From the NCBI GenBank assembly GCA_014653385.1, contig JACWER010000008.1:1-64000 (forward strand): 64,000 nucleotides of DNA. The letters are read 5' to 3'. Each line of letters opens with the position of its first letter. The first letter of the stretch is position 1. Source of the stretch: Pelagibacterales bacterium SAG-MED50 (GTDB lineage Bacteria; Pseudomonadota; Alphaproteobacteria; Pelagibacterales; Pelagibacteraceae). Under the pieces are notes generated by a model. It saw only the letters and a list, made by a program, of their open reading frames with translations, was not told the origin of the DNA and did not search any database. The position numbers and the translations under genes were made by a program. Shown in pieces: positions 26,825 to 37,338 of the stretch.

Positions 26825-27745
26825 GTGTCTTATTTAACTCAAAAAACAATTAAAAATAATGTTTCATTTAGTGGTGTAGCTTTACACAGTGGAGTAGATG
26901 TGAATGTATGCATTAAACCAGCTGAGCCAAATTTTGGAATTGTTTTTAAAAGAGTTGACTTCAAAGAAAATAACTTAGTTTACCCAAATTTTATGAACGT
27001 TACTAATACTTCACTTAACACAACTATTGAAAATGAATTTGGAGTTAAAGTTTCAACTATTGAACATTTAATGGGAGCATTATTTGGATTGGGAATTGAT
27101 AATGCGTTAATAGAAATAGATAATGAGGAAGTTCCAATTCTAGATGGATCTGCAAAAGAATTTATTGAAAAGATTATTGGTTCTGGATTAGAAGTAAGTG
27201 AGGCTCCTATTAAGATTATTAAAATCAATAAAGAAATAAAGTTTACAGATGGTGAGAGATTCATTTCAATAGAGCCATCTACTTTGAGTTTGGATATAGA
27301 CTTTGAATTAAAGTACAAAAATCCAATAATTGGAAATCAAACTAATAAAGTTAAAATTTTTGAAGATGATTTGACTGATATTTATAATTCAAGAACCTAT
27401 TGTTTGTTCGAAGATATTGAGTTGATCAAAAAAAATGGACTGGCAAAAGGTGGAAGTTTGCAAAATGCTATAGTTGTTAAAGATAATGAAATTTTAAATC
27501 CTAAGGGTTTAAGAAATGATAAAGAATTTGTTAATCACAAAATACTTGATTGCATAGGGGATCTTTATACGACTGGATATAGAGTAATTGCTAAAATAAA
27601 ATGCTCTCAAGGAGGTCATTATCTTACCAATCAGTTGCTTAGAAAAGTATTTGAAAATAAAGATAATTTTTCAATTCTTGAAATAAAAGAAAAAAACTTG
27701 CCTCATACTTTAATAGATAGAAAATTATTGAAATCCATAGCTTAA
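26825..27745 (+). CDS. lpxC: UDP-3-O-acyl-N-acetylglucosamine deacetylase LpxC
   Basis: A 306-residue zinc hydrolase committing to lipid A synthesis. Motifs: LTQKTIKNNVSFSGVALHSGVDV, VSTIEHLMGALFGLGIDNALIEIDNEEVPILDGSA (zinc His), and the HKILDCIGDLY zinc site. It starts at a GTG. An ATG two bases earlier is out of frame. It has the usual dcw-distal position after ftsA, here after the FtsA-like gene. It indicates a normal LPS-bearing outer membrane. Confidence 0.95.
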   Translation: MSYLTQKTIKNNVSFSGVALHSGVDVNVCIKPAEPNFGIVFKRVDFKENNLVYPNFMNVTNTSLNTTIENEFGVKVSTIEHLMGALFGLGIDNALIEIDNEEVPILDGSAKEFIEKIIGSGLEVSEAPIKIIKINKEIKFTDGERFISIEPSTLSLDIDFELKYKNPIIGNQTNKVKIFEDDLTDIYNSRTYCLFEDIELIKKNGLAKGGSLQNAIVVKDNEILNPKGLRNDKEFVNHKILDCIGDLYTTGYRVIAKIKCSQGGHYLTNQLLRKVFENKDNFSILEIKEKNLPHTLIDRKLLKSIA

Positions 27746-27791
27746 GCTAAACATATATTTTAAAAGATATAAATTAAAGGTATAATCAAAC

Positions 27792-28631
27792 ATGGTCTGT
27801 CGTAATTTTTTTAATTTTTTTTTTATTATGTTGTTTTGTATTTCTTGTTCAAAAACAGATATTGAAAAATCTAAAATTAATGAAGTAAATCTAGAGTCTC
27901 AAATGATTGAAGCCTACGAAGAAGGTTTAAAAGAACTTGAAAATGGTGATGTTTTGTTAGCAGCTCAAAAATTTAATGAAGCAGAAATTTTATTTCCTCA
28001 ATCAGAGTATGCACCTAAATCTGCTTTAATGGCTGCCTATTCATATTATACCCAAAATTATTATGCAGATGCGATAGCTGAATTAGAAAGATTTTTAAGA
28101 ATTTATTCTAATCATAAAGATATTGTTTATGCCGAATATTTATTAGGATTGTGTTATTATGAGCAAATTGTTGATGAAAAAAAAGATCTTGAATCTCTGA
28201 TAAATGCTAAAAAAACATTTAAAAGTTTAATATCAAAATATCCTAAAACTGAATTTGCAACCGATGCTATGTTTAAAATTAATCTTATAAATGAAATTTT
28301 AGCAGCTAAAGAAATGTATTTAGGTAGATATTATCAAGGTAAAAAAAAATGGGTCCCAGCAATAAATAGATTTAGAGTTGTTGTTGATGATTATGAAACT
28401 ACTATTTATGTGGAAGAGGCAATTCATAGATTGGTTGAAATATATTATACGCTTGGAATAGATAAAGAAGCAATAAAATATGCAAATTTACTAGGTTATA
28501 ACTATCAATCATCCACATGGTATAAACAGTCATTCAAGATATTTAATATAAATAATAATGAAAATAAGAAAAGAGATATTAAAAAAGAAAATAATTCTAT
28601 ATTGAAAAAATTTAAATCTCTATTTAGTTGA
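27792..28631 (+). CDS. bamD: Outer-membrane assembly lipoprotein BamD (ComL)
   Basis: 279 residues with a lipoprotein signal peptide and lipobox (LFCISC-SK, Cys19), followed by TPR repeats (AYEEGLKELENGDVLLAAQKFNEAEILFPQSEYAPKSALMAAYSYY and two more units). It belongs to the BAM complex that inserts beta-barrel proteins. A TATAAT (27781-27786) stands 5 bases before the ATG, so a leaderless transcript is possible in addition to read-through from lpxC. Confidence 0.92.
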   Translation: MVCRNFFNFFFIMLFCISCSKTDIEKSKINEVNLESQMIEAYEEGLKELENGDVLLAAQKFNEAEILFPQSEYAPKSALMAAYSYYTQNYYADAIAELERFLRIYSNHKDIVYAEYLLGLCYYEQIVDEKKDLESLINAKKTFKSLISKYPKTEFATDAMFKINLINEILAAKEMYLGRYYQGKKKWVPAINRFRVVVDDYETTIYVEEAIHRLVEIYYTLGIDKEAIKYANLLGYNYQSSTWYKQSFKIFNINNNENKKRDIKKENNSILKKFKSLFS

Positions 28632-28632
28632 G

Positions 28633-30663
28633 ATGAATAAAAAAAAAATAGAATCTGAATATAAAAAAAAAATAAAATTAGTAACAGATTATAATAATAA
28701 TTATTATAATCTTAGTAAACCATTAGTTGCTGATAGTGAATATGATAATTTAAAAAATGATATTTTAGTTTTAGAAAGAAAATATTCATTTTTAAGTTCA
28801 GAAAACTCACCATCAAAAGTTGTTGGATTTAAACCATCTAAAAACTTTCAAAAGATACCTCATAAAATTCCAATGTTATCTTTGGCAAATGCGTTCGGAA
28901 GAGAAGATCTAATTAATTTTGAAAAAAGGATATTAAACTTTTTATCTAAAAATAAGGATTTCAATTTATCTTATAGTGCGGAGCCAAAGATCGACGGTAT
29001 TTCTGCTTCACTGATATATAAAAATGGTGAATTTAAAATTGGTTTATCTAGAGGTGATGGAAAAGAAGGTGAAGATATAACAACTAATCTTGCTACGATT
29101 AAAGATATTCCAAAAAAAATTAAGTCAAAAGATTTTCCTGAAGAAATTGATATCAGAGGTGAAGTGTTTATACAAAATAGCGACTTTGAAAATTTAAAAG
29201 AAAAATTTGCAAATCCAAGAAATGCAGCATCAGGATCTTTACGACAAAAAAATCCAGATGAAACAAAAAAAATTCCTTTGAAATTCATAGCTTATACTTT
29301 TGGGTATGAAAAAGGTCTTAAAGCAAAAAATCAAACAGATTTTTTAAAAAATTTAGATGACTGGGGCTTTAAAACAAATCCATTGAATAAACTAGTTGCA
29401 GGTGTTGATAATTTATTGACAAATTATTCTAAGATAGAAAAGGACAGAACAAAAATTGATTTTGATATTGATGGTATAGTTTATAAAATTAATAACTTTG
29501 AAATTCAAAAAAGACTTGGAAATGTTGCAAATTCACCAAGGTGGGCTATTGCTCATAAATTTGCATCTAATAAAGCTATATCTAAAATTCTTAATATTGA
29601 AATTCAAATTGGCAGAACAGGAGCATTAACGCCAGTTGCAAAAATCAAACCAATTAATATTGGAGGGGTAATCGTATCTAATGCAACTCTGCATAATGAA
29701 GATGAAATTGAAAGAAAAGATATAAGAATTGGAGATTTAGCAACTATTGAAAGAGCTGGAGATGTAATACCTCATATTCTTTCAGTTGATAAAACTAAAA
29801 GAAATAAAAAATCACCAAAATTTATTTTTCCAAAGAAATGTCCATCATGTAATTCAAAAACAATTAAAGAATTTAATAATATTACTAAAAAAGAAGATGC
29901 GGTAAGAAGATGTTCTAGTGAAGGATATGAGTGTGAAAAAATTGCAATTGAAAAATTAAAACACTTTGTTTCTAAAGATGCATTGAACATTGAAGGATTT
30001 GGTAAAAAAATAGTAGAAAACTTTTGGAACCTGAATTTAATAAAATTACCACAAGATATATTTAATTTAGATTTTAATAAAATTGAAACTCTTGAAGGTT
30101 GGGGTAGTCAATCAATGGAAAATTTAAAATATTCAATTAATCAAAAAAAAAATATTTCTTTAGATAGATTAATCTATTCATTAGGTATTAGACATATTGG
30201 TTTAGAAAATTCAAAAATTTTATCAAAATATTTTAAATCATTTTCAAAGTTCATTAGTTTTTCAAATGAGACAATTTCAGACGATATATTAAATATTGAT
30301 GGAATAGGACAAACTCAGTTAAAGTCGGTAAAAAATTTTTTTGATAATAAAGTTAATCTAAATATCTTAAAGCAATTACAAAAAATTTTAGCTGTAAAAG
30401 ATGCAATAACTAAAGATAAAAATGGATTATTAAACGAAAAAACATTTATGGTAACTGGAAAGTTAAATGGTATCAGTAGAGCAGAAGTAAAATCTTTGAT
30501 AGAAGAAAATTCTGGTACTTCAGTGAGTACTGTAACTAAAAAATTAAATTATTTAATTATTGGTGAAAAACCAACAAAAAAGAAAGTTGATAAGGCTAAA
30601 GAATTCAAAATTTCTATAATAGATCAAAGCCAGTTTTTGGAAATGTTAAATATAACTAGCTAG
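28633..30663 (+). CDS. ligA: NAD-dependent DNA ligase LigA
   Basis: 676 residues, all domains present: N-terminal Ia domain (YYNLSKPLVADSEYDNL), adenylation site EPKIDGISASL (Lys near residue 118), LSRGDGKEGEDITTNL, RNAASGSLRQK, OB fold with VSNATLHNEDEI, the Cys4 zinc finger CPSCNSKTIKE...RRCSSEGYEC, helix-hairpin-helix repeats and a C-terminal BRCT domain. It seals nicks in replication and repair. It starts 1 bp after bamD. recN, often found between bamD and ligA in alphaproteobacteria, is absent. It overlaps pepP by 18 bp tail to tail. Confidence 0.96.
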   Translation: MNKKKIESEYKKKIKLVTDYNNNYYNLSKPLVADSEYDNLKNDILVLERKYSFLSSENSPSKVVGFKPSKNFQKIPHKIPMLSLANAFGREDLINFEKRILNFLSKNKDFNLSYSAEPKIDGISASLIYKNGEFKIGLSRGDGKEGEDITTNLATIKDIPKKIKSKDFPEEIDIRGEVFIQNSDFENLKEKFANPRNAASGSLRQKNPDETKKIPLKFIAYTFGYEKGLKAKNQTDFLKNLDDWGFKTNPLNKLVAGVDNLLTNYSKIEKDRTKIDFDIDGIVYKINNFEIQKRLGNVANSPRWAIAHKFASNKAISKILNIEIQIGRTGALTPVAKIKPINIGGVIVSNATLHNEDEIERKDIRIGDLATIERAGDVIPHILSVDKTKRNKKSPKFIFPKKCPSCNSKTIKEFNNITKKEDAVRRCSSEGYECEKIAIEKLKHFVSKDALNIEGFGKKIVENFWNLNLIKLPQDIFNLDFNKIETLEGWGSQSMENLKYSINQKKNISLDRLIYSLGIRHIGLENSKILSKYFKSFSKFISFSNETISDDILNIDGIGQTQLKSVKNFFDNKVNLNILKQLQKILAVKDAITKDKNGLLNEKTFMVTGKLNGISRAEVKSLIEENSGTSVSTVTKKLNYLIIGEKPTKKKVDKAKEFKISIIDQSQFLEMLNITS

Positions 30664-32340
30664 CCATTTTTTCTCTTTAATAGAAAGATACTTCGAAAGT
30701 TTTGAATAAACATCTAAATGATATTTAAAAAGATAATTTTTTTCTAATTTAGTTAAAAGGTTAAAATTAATTAAATCCTTTTCTATTGGAGCAAGTGTTA
30801 AATTTTCAAAACATATTTTATTTTTAATTTTTTTAACAAAAACAAGATTCTCTATTCTGATACCATAAGAACTTTTTTTGTAGTAACCTGGTTCATTACT
30901 TAAAATCATACCTTCTTGAATTTTGACTTTATTTAGTTTGGAAATTGATTGAGGTCCTTCGTGAACATTTAAAAAAAAACCAACACCATGTCCTGTACCA
31001 TGTGCATAATCTAATTTACTTTGATTCAAATATTTTCTTGCTCTTTTATCTATTTTTATGCCTGTATTATCCACTCTCAAATCTGTATTCGCTACAGCTA
31101 TATGTCCTTTTAATACTTTAGTGTAAATATTCTTGATGCTTGGTTTTTGCTTTGTAAAACAGATAGTTCTAGTAACATCTGTAGTGCCATATTTATATTG
31201 ACCGCCCGAGTCACATAAAAAAATATCACTCTTTCTTATTGTTCTGCAATTTTCTTTTTTTGCTCTGTAATGAACAATTGCACCATTTTCACCAGATCCT
31301 GCAATCGTTTCGAAGCTAGGATATAAATAATTCTTACTTTTTTTTCTAAATTTTTCTAATTTTATCTGAGCATCAACTTCTGTAATTTTTTTTTTATTAA
31401 CTTTTTTAATCCAATAAATAAATTTTGTTAGTGCGACACCATCTATAACATGAGATTTAATCATATTATCAATTTCGGTATTATTTTTTATAGCTTTTAG
31501 TAAATAAGATGGATCTTCTTTTTTTATAATTTTAAATTTAGATTTAATAATATTTTCAAAAAAAATAGAGCAAGATTTATTATCGATTATGAAACTTTTA
31601 CCTCCTAAAGCCAAAATTTCTTTTGGCAGATCACTTGTGAGCATTAATTGATTTTTTTTAATTTTTTTTTCCTTTATTAATTTTTTTGCTTTTTGAGGTT
31701 CTGTAATTAAAAATATTTTTTTTGACTTATTAATGATTAATCTCGAATTAGGTATAGGGCTATTTGGGCCATCACCACCTCTAATGTTTAAAATCCAAGC
31801 TACATTTTCTGGAGCAGTTACAAATAAATTATCAGCTTTATTTTTTTTTAAGTAATTTATAATCTTATTAATTTTTGATTTACTATTTTCTCCTATTATT
31901 TCATCTTTGAGTGAAAAAAAAGGAATATTATTATTAACTTTTTGAGTTTTAATTTCATCAATTAAGTTATTCGATAGAAATTTTACTTTATTATGTTTTA
32001 AAAAATAATTTTTTATTTGGTTATGAGTAAATAGTTTTGGGTCTAGTCCTAATTTTAAATTTTTGAATAAATTACAATTAATTATTTTTTCATAACTAAT
32101 TATCTTAAAATGTTTTCCACTCTCTATTTCGCTTTGAATAGTGTATCTGCCATCTGTAAATAAGTAGTTCTTATCTTTTAAAACAACAGCCAAACCAGCA
32201 GAGCCACTAAAATTTGAAATAATTTTTAATCTATTTATTTTTGAATATTCTGTAAAATAATCATCATTTTTAGGTATAACATATCCATCGATATCGTATT
32301 TTTTAAATTTTTGTCTTAATTCTTTTATTTCTTTGTTCAT
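30646..32340 (-). CDS. pepP: Xaa-Pro aminopeptidase (aminopeptidase P, M24B)
   Basis: 564 residues in the long form with two creatinase-like N-terminal domains and a pita-bread catalytic domain. Metal ligands are in place: DSGGQYKYGTTDVTR (two Asp), HGTGHGVGFFLNVHEGP (His), LSNEPGYYKKSSYGIRIEN (two Glu). It removes N-terminal residues ahead of proline. Its start overlaps the uvrD stop by 4 bp, so it is translated with the helicase. Confidence 0.93.
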   Translation of the reverse strand: MNKEIKELRQKFKKYDIDGYVIPKNDDYFTEYSKINRLKIISNFSGSAGLAVVLKDKNYLFTDGRYTIQSEIESGKHFKIISYEKIINCNLFKNLKLGLDPKLFTHNQIKNYFLKHNKVKFLSNNLIDEIKTQKVNNNIPFFSLKDEIIGENSKSKINKIINYLKKNKADNLFVTAPENVAWILNIRGGDGPNSPIPNSRLIINKSKKIFLITEPQKAKKLIKEKKIKKNQLMLTSDLPKEILALGGKSFIIDNKSCSIFFENIIKSKFKIIKKEDPSYLLKAIKNNTEIDNMIKSHVIDGVALTKFIYWIKKVNKKKITEVDAQIKLEKFRKKSKNYLYPSFETIAGSGENGAIVHYRAKKENCRTIRKSDIFLCDSGGQYKYGTTDVTRTICFTKQKPSIKNIYTKVLKGHIAVANTDLRVDNTGIKIDKRARKYLNQSKLDYAHGTGHGVGFFLNVHEGPQSISKLNKVKIQEGMILSNEPGYYKKSSYGIRIENLVFVKKIKNKICFENLTLAPIEKDLINFNLLTKLEKNYLFKYHLDVYSKLSKYLSIKEKKWLASYI

Positions 32341-34373
32341 TTAATTCTCTTTTGATATCGTATCCATCCAGGACTTCTTGTTCCTTCTTCAATTTCAAAG
32401 TCTTGATTAAAATCAAAATCTTGATCATCGTCAACTTCTTCCTCAAAAAATGAATTTTTTTCTAAATATTTTTCTGGTAATTCTTCTATGAATCTAGAGG
32501 CCATGCTATCAATCCAATCACCTTGGTAAAACCTATTCATTGAAAAAGAAATTATAGCTTTTTTTTTAGCTCTAGTTATACCGACATACGCTAAACGACG
32601 TTCTTCTTCCAATCCACTTTGACCTTTTTCTTCAATTGATTTTTGATGAGGAAACAGACCTTCTTCCCAGCCAGGAAGAAAAACTACTTCAAATTCAAGT
32701 CCTTTCGCTGCATGCATGGTCATCATATTAATTTTTTCACCATCCCATTCTTGATCAATAGATGTGGCTAGAGAAACATGCTCTAAGAAGCTTTCTAGAT
32801 TGTCGAATTCTTTCATTGCACTTAATAATTCTTTTATGTTTTCTAATCTATTCTCATTATCTAAGTCTTTTTTATTTTTAAGCATTGCTGAGTAGCCGGA
32901 CTCGTCTAAAACTATTTGTAATAATTTTATGTGATTAATTTTTTTAATATTAAGATCATTTCTCCATTTATTTAATGCTTTAAGAAAAAAACTAAGACCT
33001 ATTTTTGTTTTTGGTTTAATTAAATTTTGTTCAAGCATTTTATTTGCAGCAGACTCTAAACTTAAATTATTTTCTTTTCCAAACTCATGAACAGTTTTTA
33101 ATGTTGTATCACCAATTGACCTTTTAGGATTATTTACAATTCTTTCAAAGGCAAGGTCATCTTTTTCTTGATGAATTAATCTTAAATAGGCAACACAATC
33201 TTTAATTTCAGCTCTTTCATAAAATTTTGTTCCACCCAAAATTCTATAAGGCATTCCAATTTTAAGAAATCTTTCTTCAAATTCTCTTGTTTGAAATATA
33301 GCTCTAACTAAAATAGCCATTTCATTAAATGAATATTTCTTTTTTAATTTTTTTTCTATTTCATCTGAAATTCCAATTGCTTCATCTTTTCCATTTTTAA
33401 AACAATTAAGTTTAACTAAATCTCCTTCTTCCATAGTAGTTGTAAGTGTTTTGCCAACTCTATTCTGATTATTTGAAATAAGATTGGAGGCAACTGATAA
33501 AATATTTTGTGAAGATCTATAGTTCTGTTCAAGTCTTATTACTTTCGTATTTTCATATACTTGATCAAATTCTAAAAAATTTTTAATTTCTGCTCCTCTC
33601 CAACTATAAATAGATTGATCATCATCTCCTACGCAACATAAATTTTTATTTTTTTCTGATAATAAATTTAGCCATTTACTTTGAATAAAGTTTGTATCTT
33701 GATACTCATCTACTAAAATATATTTAAAGTTTGTTGAATAGATCTGTCTAATGTCAGGATAATTCTCTAGAATTTTTACAGCATGTAAAATTAAGTCACC
33801 AAAATCACATGAATTTAAATCAATTAATTTTTGTTGATAAATTTTATATAAGGGGAGTATTGTTTTTTCATAAACATCTTTGTTATTTATTACAACTTCT
33901 GAAGGATAGTATCCCTTGTTTTTCCATCGATCAATAATTGCCAGTATAAATCTAGGTGCTAATTGTTTAATATCTATATTTTCACTTTTACAAATATTTT
34001 TAATAAGTCTTGTTTGATCATCAGTATCTATAATTGTAAAATTTGAATTTAGATTTGCAGCTGTTGCGTGTTTTCTTAATATTTTGGCACAAATTGAATG
34101 AAATGTTCCAAGCCATGAAAGCCCTATTGCTGCAGATCCAAGCATTTTACTTACTCTGTTTTGCATTTCTTTTGCAGCTTTATTAGTAAAAGTTACTGAC
34201 AAAATTTGATTTGGAAATGCTTTCTTTTCTTTAATTATATGAGCAATTCTTGAAGTTAGAACCTTTGTTTTTCCAGATCCTGCGCCTGCAACTATTAATA
34301 ATGGGCCATCTAAATGTAATACAGCTTCTTTTTGAGCATTATTTAGGTTTTTTAAATAATCAGAGTTTATCAT
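32337..34373 (-). CDS. uvrD: UvrD/PcrA-type DNA helicase
   Basis: A 678-residue superfamily 1A helicase: LNNAQKEAVLHLDGPLLIVAGAGSGKT (Walker A, residues 29-36), TFTNKAAKEM, VDEYQDTN, VGDDDQSIYSWRGA, LEQNYRSSQ, MTMHAAKGLEFEVVFLPGWEEGLFPH and EEERRLAYVGITRAKK. It acts in nucleotide excision and mismatch repair. The C-terminal tail is acidic. It heads the uvrD-pepP pair. Confidence 0.93.
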   Translation of the reverse strand: MINSDYLKNLNNAQKEAVLHLDGPLLIVAGAGSGKTKVLTSRIAHIIKEKKAFPNQILSVTFTNKAAKEMQNRVSKMLGSAAIGLSWLGTFHSICAKILRKHATAANLNSNFTIIDTDDQTRLIKNICKSENIDIKQLAPRFILAIIDRWKNKGYYPSEVVINNKDVYEKTILPLYKIYQQKLIDLNSCDFGDLILHAVKILENYPDIRQIYSTNFKYILVDEYQDTNFIQSKWLNLLSEKNKNLCCVGDDDQSIYSWRGAEIKNFLEFDQVYENTKVIRLEQNYRSSQNILSVASNLISNNQNRVGKTLTTTMEEGDLVKLNCFKNGKDEAIGISDEIEKKLKKKYSFNEMAILVRAIFQTREFEERFLKIGMPYRILGGTKFYERAEIKDCVAYLRLIHQEKDDLAFERIVNNPKRSIGDTTLKTVHEFGKENNLSLESAANKMLEQNLIKPKTKIGLSFFLKALNKWRNDLNIKKINHIKLLQIVLDESGYSAMLKNKKDLDNENRLENIKELLSAMKEFDNLESFLEHVSLATSIDQEWDGEKINMMTMHAAKGLEFEVVFLPGWEEGLFPHQKSIEEKGQSGLEEERRLAYVGITRAKKKAIISFSMNRFYQGDWIDSMASRFIEELPEKYLEKNSFFEEEVDDDQDFDFNQDFEIEEGTRSPGWIRYQKRIK

Positions 34374-34405
34374 TTAAAATATTTCTTTATAAGTTTCATA
34401 GTTTT

Positions 34406-35896
34406 ATGAATAGCCATAATCATTTTGTTAAAATCTTAAAAAAGATCAATAACTTTATAGATAGTCTATTAAAAAGAAATTTAAACAAATTAAATGCCAC
34501 TAATTTAAAAAAATTAATAGTTAATAACAAATTTTTTTTAATTATTTTTGGGGCTATTATTTTATTTTTTTCATATCTTTCTATACCAAATATTTTTAAT
34601 CAAAATGAAATTTCAGCTAAAATTAAAAAGAATTTATTAAATGAATTAAACCTGGAGTTTAATTTTGAAAAAAAATTACATTATAAATTTTTTCCTAGAC
34701 CACATTTTATAACAAATGAATTATCAATAATATTTAATGATAATAAAATTTCAGAAATAAAAAAGATAAAGATCTATGTGTCTTTAGATAATTTATTTTC
34801 ACTAAAAAAGATGAAGGTGAAAGATATTATAATTGAGAATGGAAATTTTAATTTAAATAAAAACAACTACAGCTTTTTTATTAAACTTTTAGATAGTAAT
34901 TTTAAAGATATTAAATTTGAAATACTTAATAGTAACATTTTTTATAGAAATTTGCAGAATGAAGTTTTGTTTGTAAATAATATTATAAATGCAAATTATG
35001 TTTATGATCTTAATGAGTCTAAAAATATACTCTATTCAAAAAATAAAATTTTTAATTTACCTTATTCAATAGAATTATTTACTGATAAAGAAAAAAAAAC
35101 ACTTAATTCAAAAATAAATTTAGAAAGTTTAAGACTTCAAATTGAAAATCAATTTTTAGATGGTGAAGAATTTAATTCAGGATTATCAAGATTTAATTTA
35201 TTAAATTTAAAAAGTATTGCTGAATACAAATCTAATAAAAATTATTTTGAATTTAAACTATTTAATGATGCACAAAATTCAAAATTTTCTTATAATGGAA
35301 AATTAAATTTTAGACCTTTTCATTCTTACTTAAATGGCTCGGCAAATGAGCTAAATTTTTCTCACTTATTTTCTAACAATGCAATTATTAAACAACTTTT
35401 AAAAACTGAAATATTAAATAATACAAACGTTGATTTTGAATTAAACATTACTGCAAATAAAATTAAAAATTTTGATAATTTTACAAATATTTTTTTAAAG
35501 TCAAAAATTCAAGAAGGATTAATTGATTTAGATCAAACCAAATTTAGTTGGAAAAATCTTGTTAATTTTGATTTAACTGACAGTCTAATATATGTAAAAG
35601 ATGGAAAGTTAATTTTAGATGCAAGTTCTGAAATAAATATATCCAATATAGATGAAGTATATAAATTTTTACTTACGCCAAAAAAATATAGAAAAAAAAT
35701 AAATACAATAAATATTAACTTTACTTATTTATTTGACGAAAAAATTATAAATATAAGCAATATAAAAGTTGATGATATAAATGATGAAAATTTAAATAAT
35801 AATTTAAATAATATTTATCTGAAAGATGACAATTTACAGAATAAGATTTATTTTAAAAACTTGTTGAATGATGCAATTAAAAGTTACGCAGGGTAA
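34406..35896 (+). CDS. AsmA-like membrane-anchored protein
   Basis: The ORF track opens at 34250 inside uvrD, but the ATG at 34406 lies just after the uvrD start region on the other strand and is more likely, giving 496 residues. One membrane span (FFLIIFGAIILFFSYLSIP) is followed by a region like the AsmA N-terminus (LNLEFNFEKKLHYKFFPRPHFITNELSIIF, KKIKIYVSLDNLFSLKKMKVKDIIIENG). The rest is beta-rich. AsmA-family proteins bridge the envelope and move phospholipid. The similarity is moderate and the exact role is open. It overlaps the fumC tail by 13 bp. Confidence 0.7.
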   Translation: MNSHNHFVKILKKINNFIDSLLKRNLNKLNATNLKKLIVNNKFFLIIFGAIILFFSYLSIPNIFNQNEISAKIKKNLLNELNLEFNFEKKLHYKFFPRPHFITNELSIIFNDNKISEIKKIKIYVSLDNLFSLKKMKVKDIIIENGNFNLNKNNYSFFIKLLDSNFKDIKFEILNSNIFYRNLQNEVLFVNNIINANYVYDLNESKNILYSKNKIFNLPYSIELFTDKEKKTLNSKINLESLRLQIENQFLDGEEFNSGLSRFNLLNLKSIAEYKSNKNYFEFKLFNDAQNSKFSYNGKLNFRPFHSYLNGSANELNFSHLFSNNAIIKQLLKTEILNNTNVDFELNITANKIKNFDNFTNIFLKSKIQEGLIDLDQTKFSWKNLVNFDLTDSLIYVKDGKLILDASSEINISNIDEVYKFLLTPKKYRKKINTININFTYLFDEKIINISNIKVDDINDENLNNNLNNIYLKDDNLQNKIYFKNLLNDAIKSYAG

Positions 35897-37272
35897 ATCA
35901 TTTTTTTAGGATCAACAATTTTTTTGTAATCTTTTTCACTAATTAATCCAGTTTTTAATGTTTCATGTTTTAAAGTGGTATTATTTTTCAAAGCTTTTTT
36001 TGCAATTTTAGCTGCATTATCATAACCAATATGTGGTGCCAATGCCGTCACTAACATCAAAGAATTATCCAAATGTTCTTGAATTTTTTTCTTATTAGCT
36101 TTTATCCCCTTAACACAATAAAAAGCAAAATTTTTAGTGCTGTCAGCTATTAAATCAATTGATTGTAAAATATTATGAGCAATTAAAGGTTTGAAAACAT
36201 TTAATTCAAAATGTCCATGAGAACCCGCTATAGTGATACCATTATGATTACCAATCACTTTAACACATACCATAGTAACAGCCTCACATTGTGTGGGGTT
36301 AACTTTTCCTGGCATAATTGAAGAGCCTGGTTCGTTCTCAGGTAAAATAAGTTCTCCGTATCCTGCTCTAGGACCTGATCCTAAAAATCTAATATCATTC
36401 GAAATTTTCATTAAAGCAACAGCACAAGTATTTAAAGTTCCTGAAAAATTAACAATAGAGTCATGAGCTGCAAGTTCTGCAAATTTATTTGCAGCTGGTT
36501 TGAAAGGAATTTTTGTAAATTTGGCAATTTCTTTAACTATCTTTTTATCAAAATTTTTCCTTGAATTTATACCAGTGCCTACAGCGGTCCCACCTTGTGC
36601 AAGATATAAAATTTCTTTTAATGCATACTCTATCCGTTCAATACTTTTTTTAACTTGTACATGATATCCAGAGAATTCTTGTCCAAGAGAAAGTGGAGTT
36701 GCATCTTGAAGATGTGTTCTTCCAATTTTTACTATACTTTTAAATTCAATAGATTTTCTTTTTAATTCCTTTTCTAAAATTTTTAAACTAGGTAATAGTT
36801 TGCTGATTGTTTCCTTGGCAACTGAGATATGCATTGCAGTTGGAAAGACATCATTAGTTGATTGCGATTTATTTACATGATCATTTGGATGTACTGGTTT
36901 CTTCGTTCCTTTTTTACCACCTAAAATTTCAATTGCTCGATTAGCAATTACCTCATTAACATTCATGTTAGTTTGAGTGCCAGAACCAGTTTGCCATACT
37001 TTAAGAGGAAAATTTTTATCTAATTTTCCTTTGATAACCTCATCTGAAGCCCTGATAATTGCTTTAGAAATTTTGTTTGTAATTAATTTATCTTTAGAAT
37101 GAACAATTGCAGCTGATCTTTTGATGATAGCTATAGATTTAATTATTGAAATATTTACTAGAATTTTACCAATATTAAAAAATTTATTTGATCGTTGTGT
37201 GGATGCACCCCAATATTTATCATTTGGCACATTAACACTTCCAATACTGTCGAATTCTTTTCTTAATTTCAT
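35884..37272 (-). CDS. fumC: Class II fumarate hydratase
   Basis: 462 residues: KVWQTGSGTQTNMNVNEVIANRA, HPNDHVNKSQSTNDVFPTAMH, KIGRTHLQDATPLSLGQEFSGY, the superfamily signature GSSIMPGKVNPTQCEA, and AGSHGHFELNVFKP. This is the oxygen-stable fumarase of the TCA cycle, converting fumarate to malate. It is a single gene divergent from the MazG-like gene. Confidence 0.96.
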   Translation of the reverse strand: MKLRKEFDSIGSVNVPNDKYWGASTQRSNKFFNIGKILVNISIIKSIAIIKRSAAIVHSKDKLITNKISKAIIRASDEVIKGKLDKNFPLKVWQTGSGTQTNMNVNEVIANRAIEILGGKKGTKKPVHPNDHVNKSQSTNDVFPTAMHISVAKETISKLLPSLKILEKELKRKSIEFKSIVKIGRTHLQDATPLSLGQEFSGYHVQVKKSIERIEYALKEILYLAQGGTAVGTGINSRKNFDKKIVKEIAKFTKIPFKPAANKFAELAAHDSIVNFSGTLNTCAVALMKISNDIRFLGSGPRAGYGELILPENEPGSSIMPGKVNPTQCEAVTMVCVKVIGNHNGITIAGSHGHFELNVFKPLIAHNILQSIDLIADSTKNFAFYCVKGIKANKKKIQEHLDNSLMLVTALAPHIGYDNAAKIAKKALKNNTTLKHETLKTGLISEKDYKKIVDPKKMIYPA

Positions 37273-37338
37273 TGATTAATTTGTAAGTAATAAATAATTA
37301 TAACATACAATAATTTTAAAAAAACTTACAGGAGCAAA

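Noticed and set aside
34250-34405. Upstream extension of the AsmA-like gene
   Set aside because: It lies within the uvrD start on the other strand. The translation before Met 34406 shows no family match.
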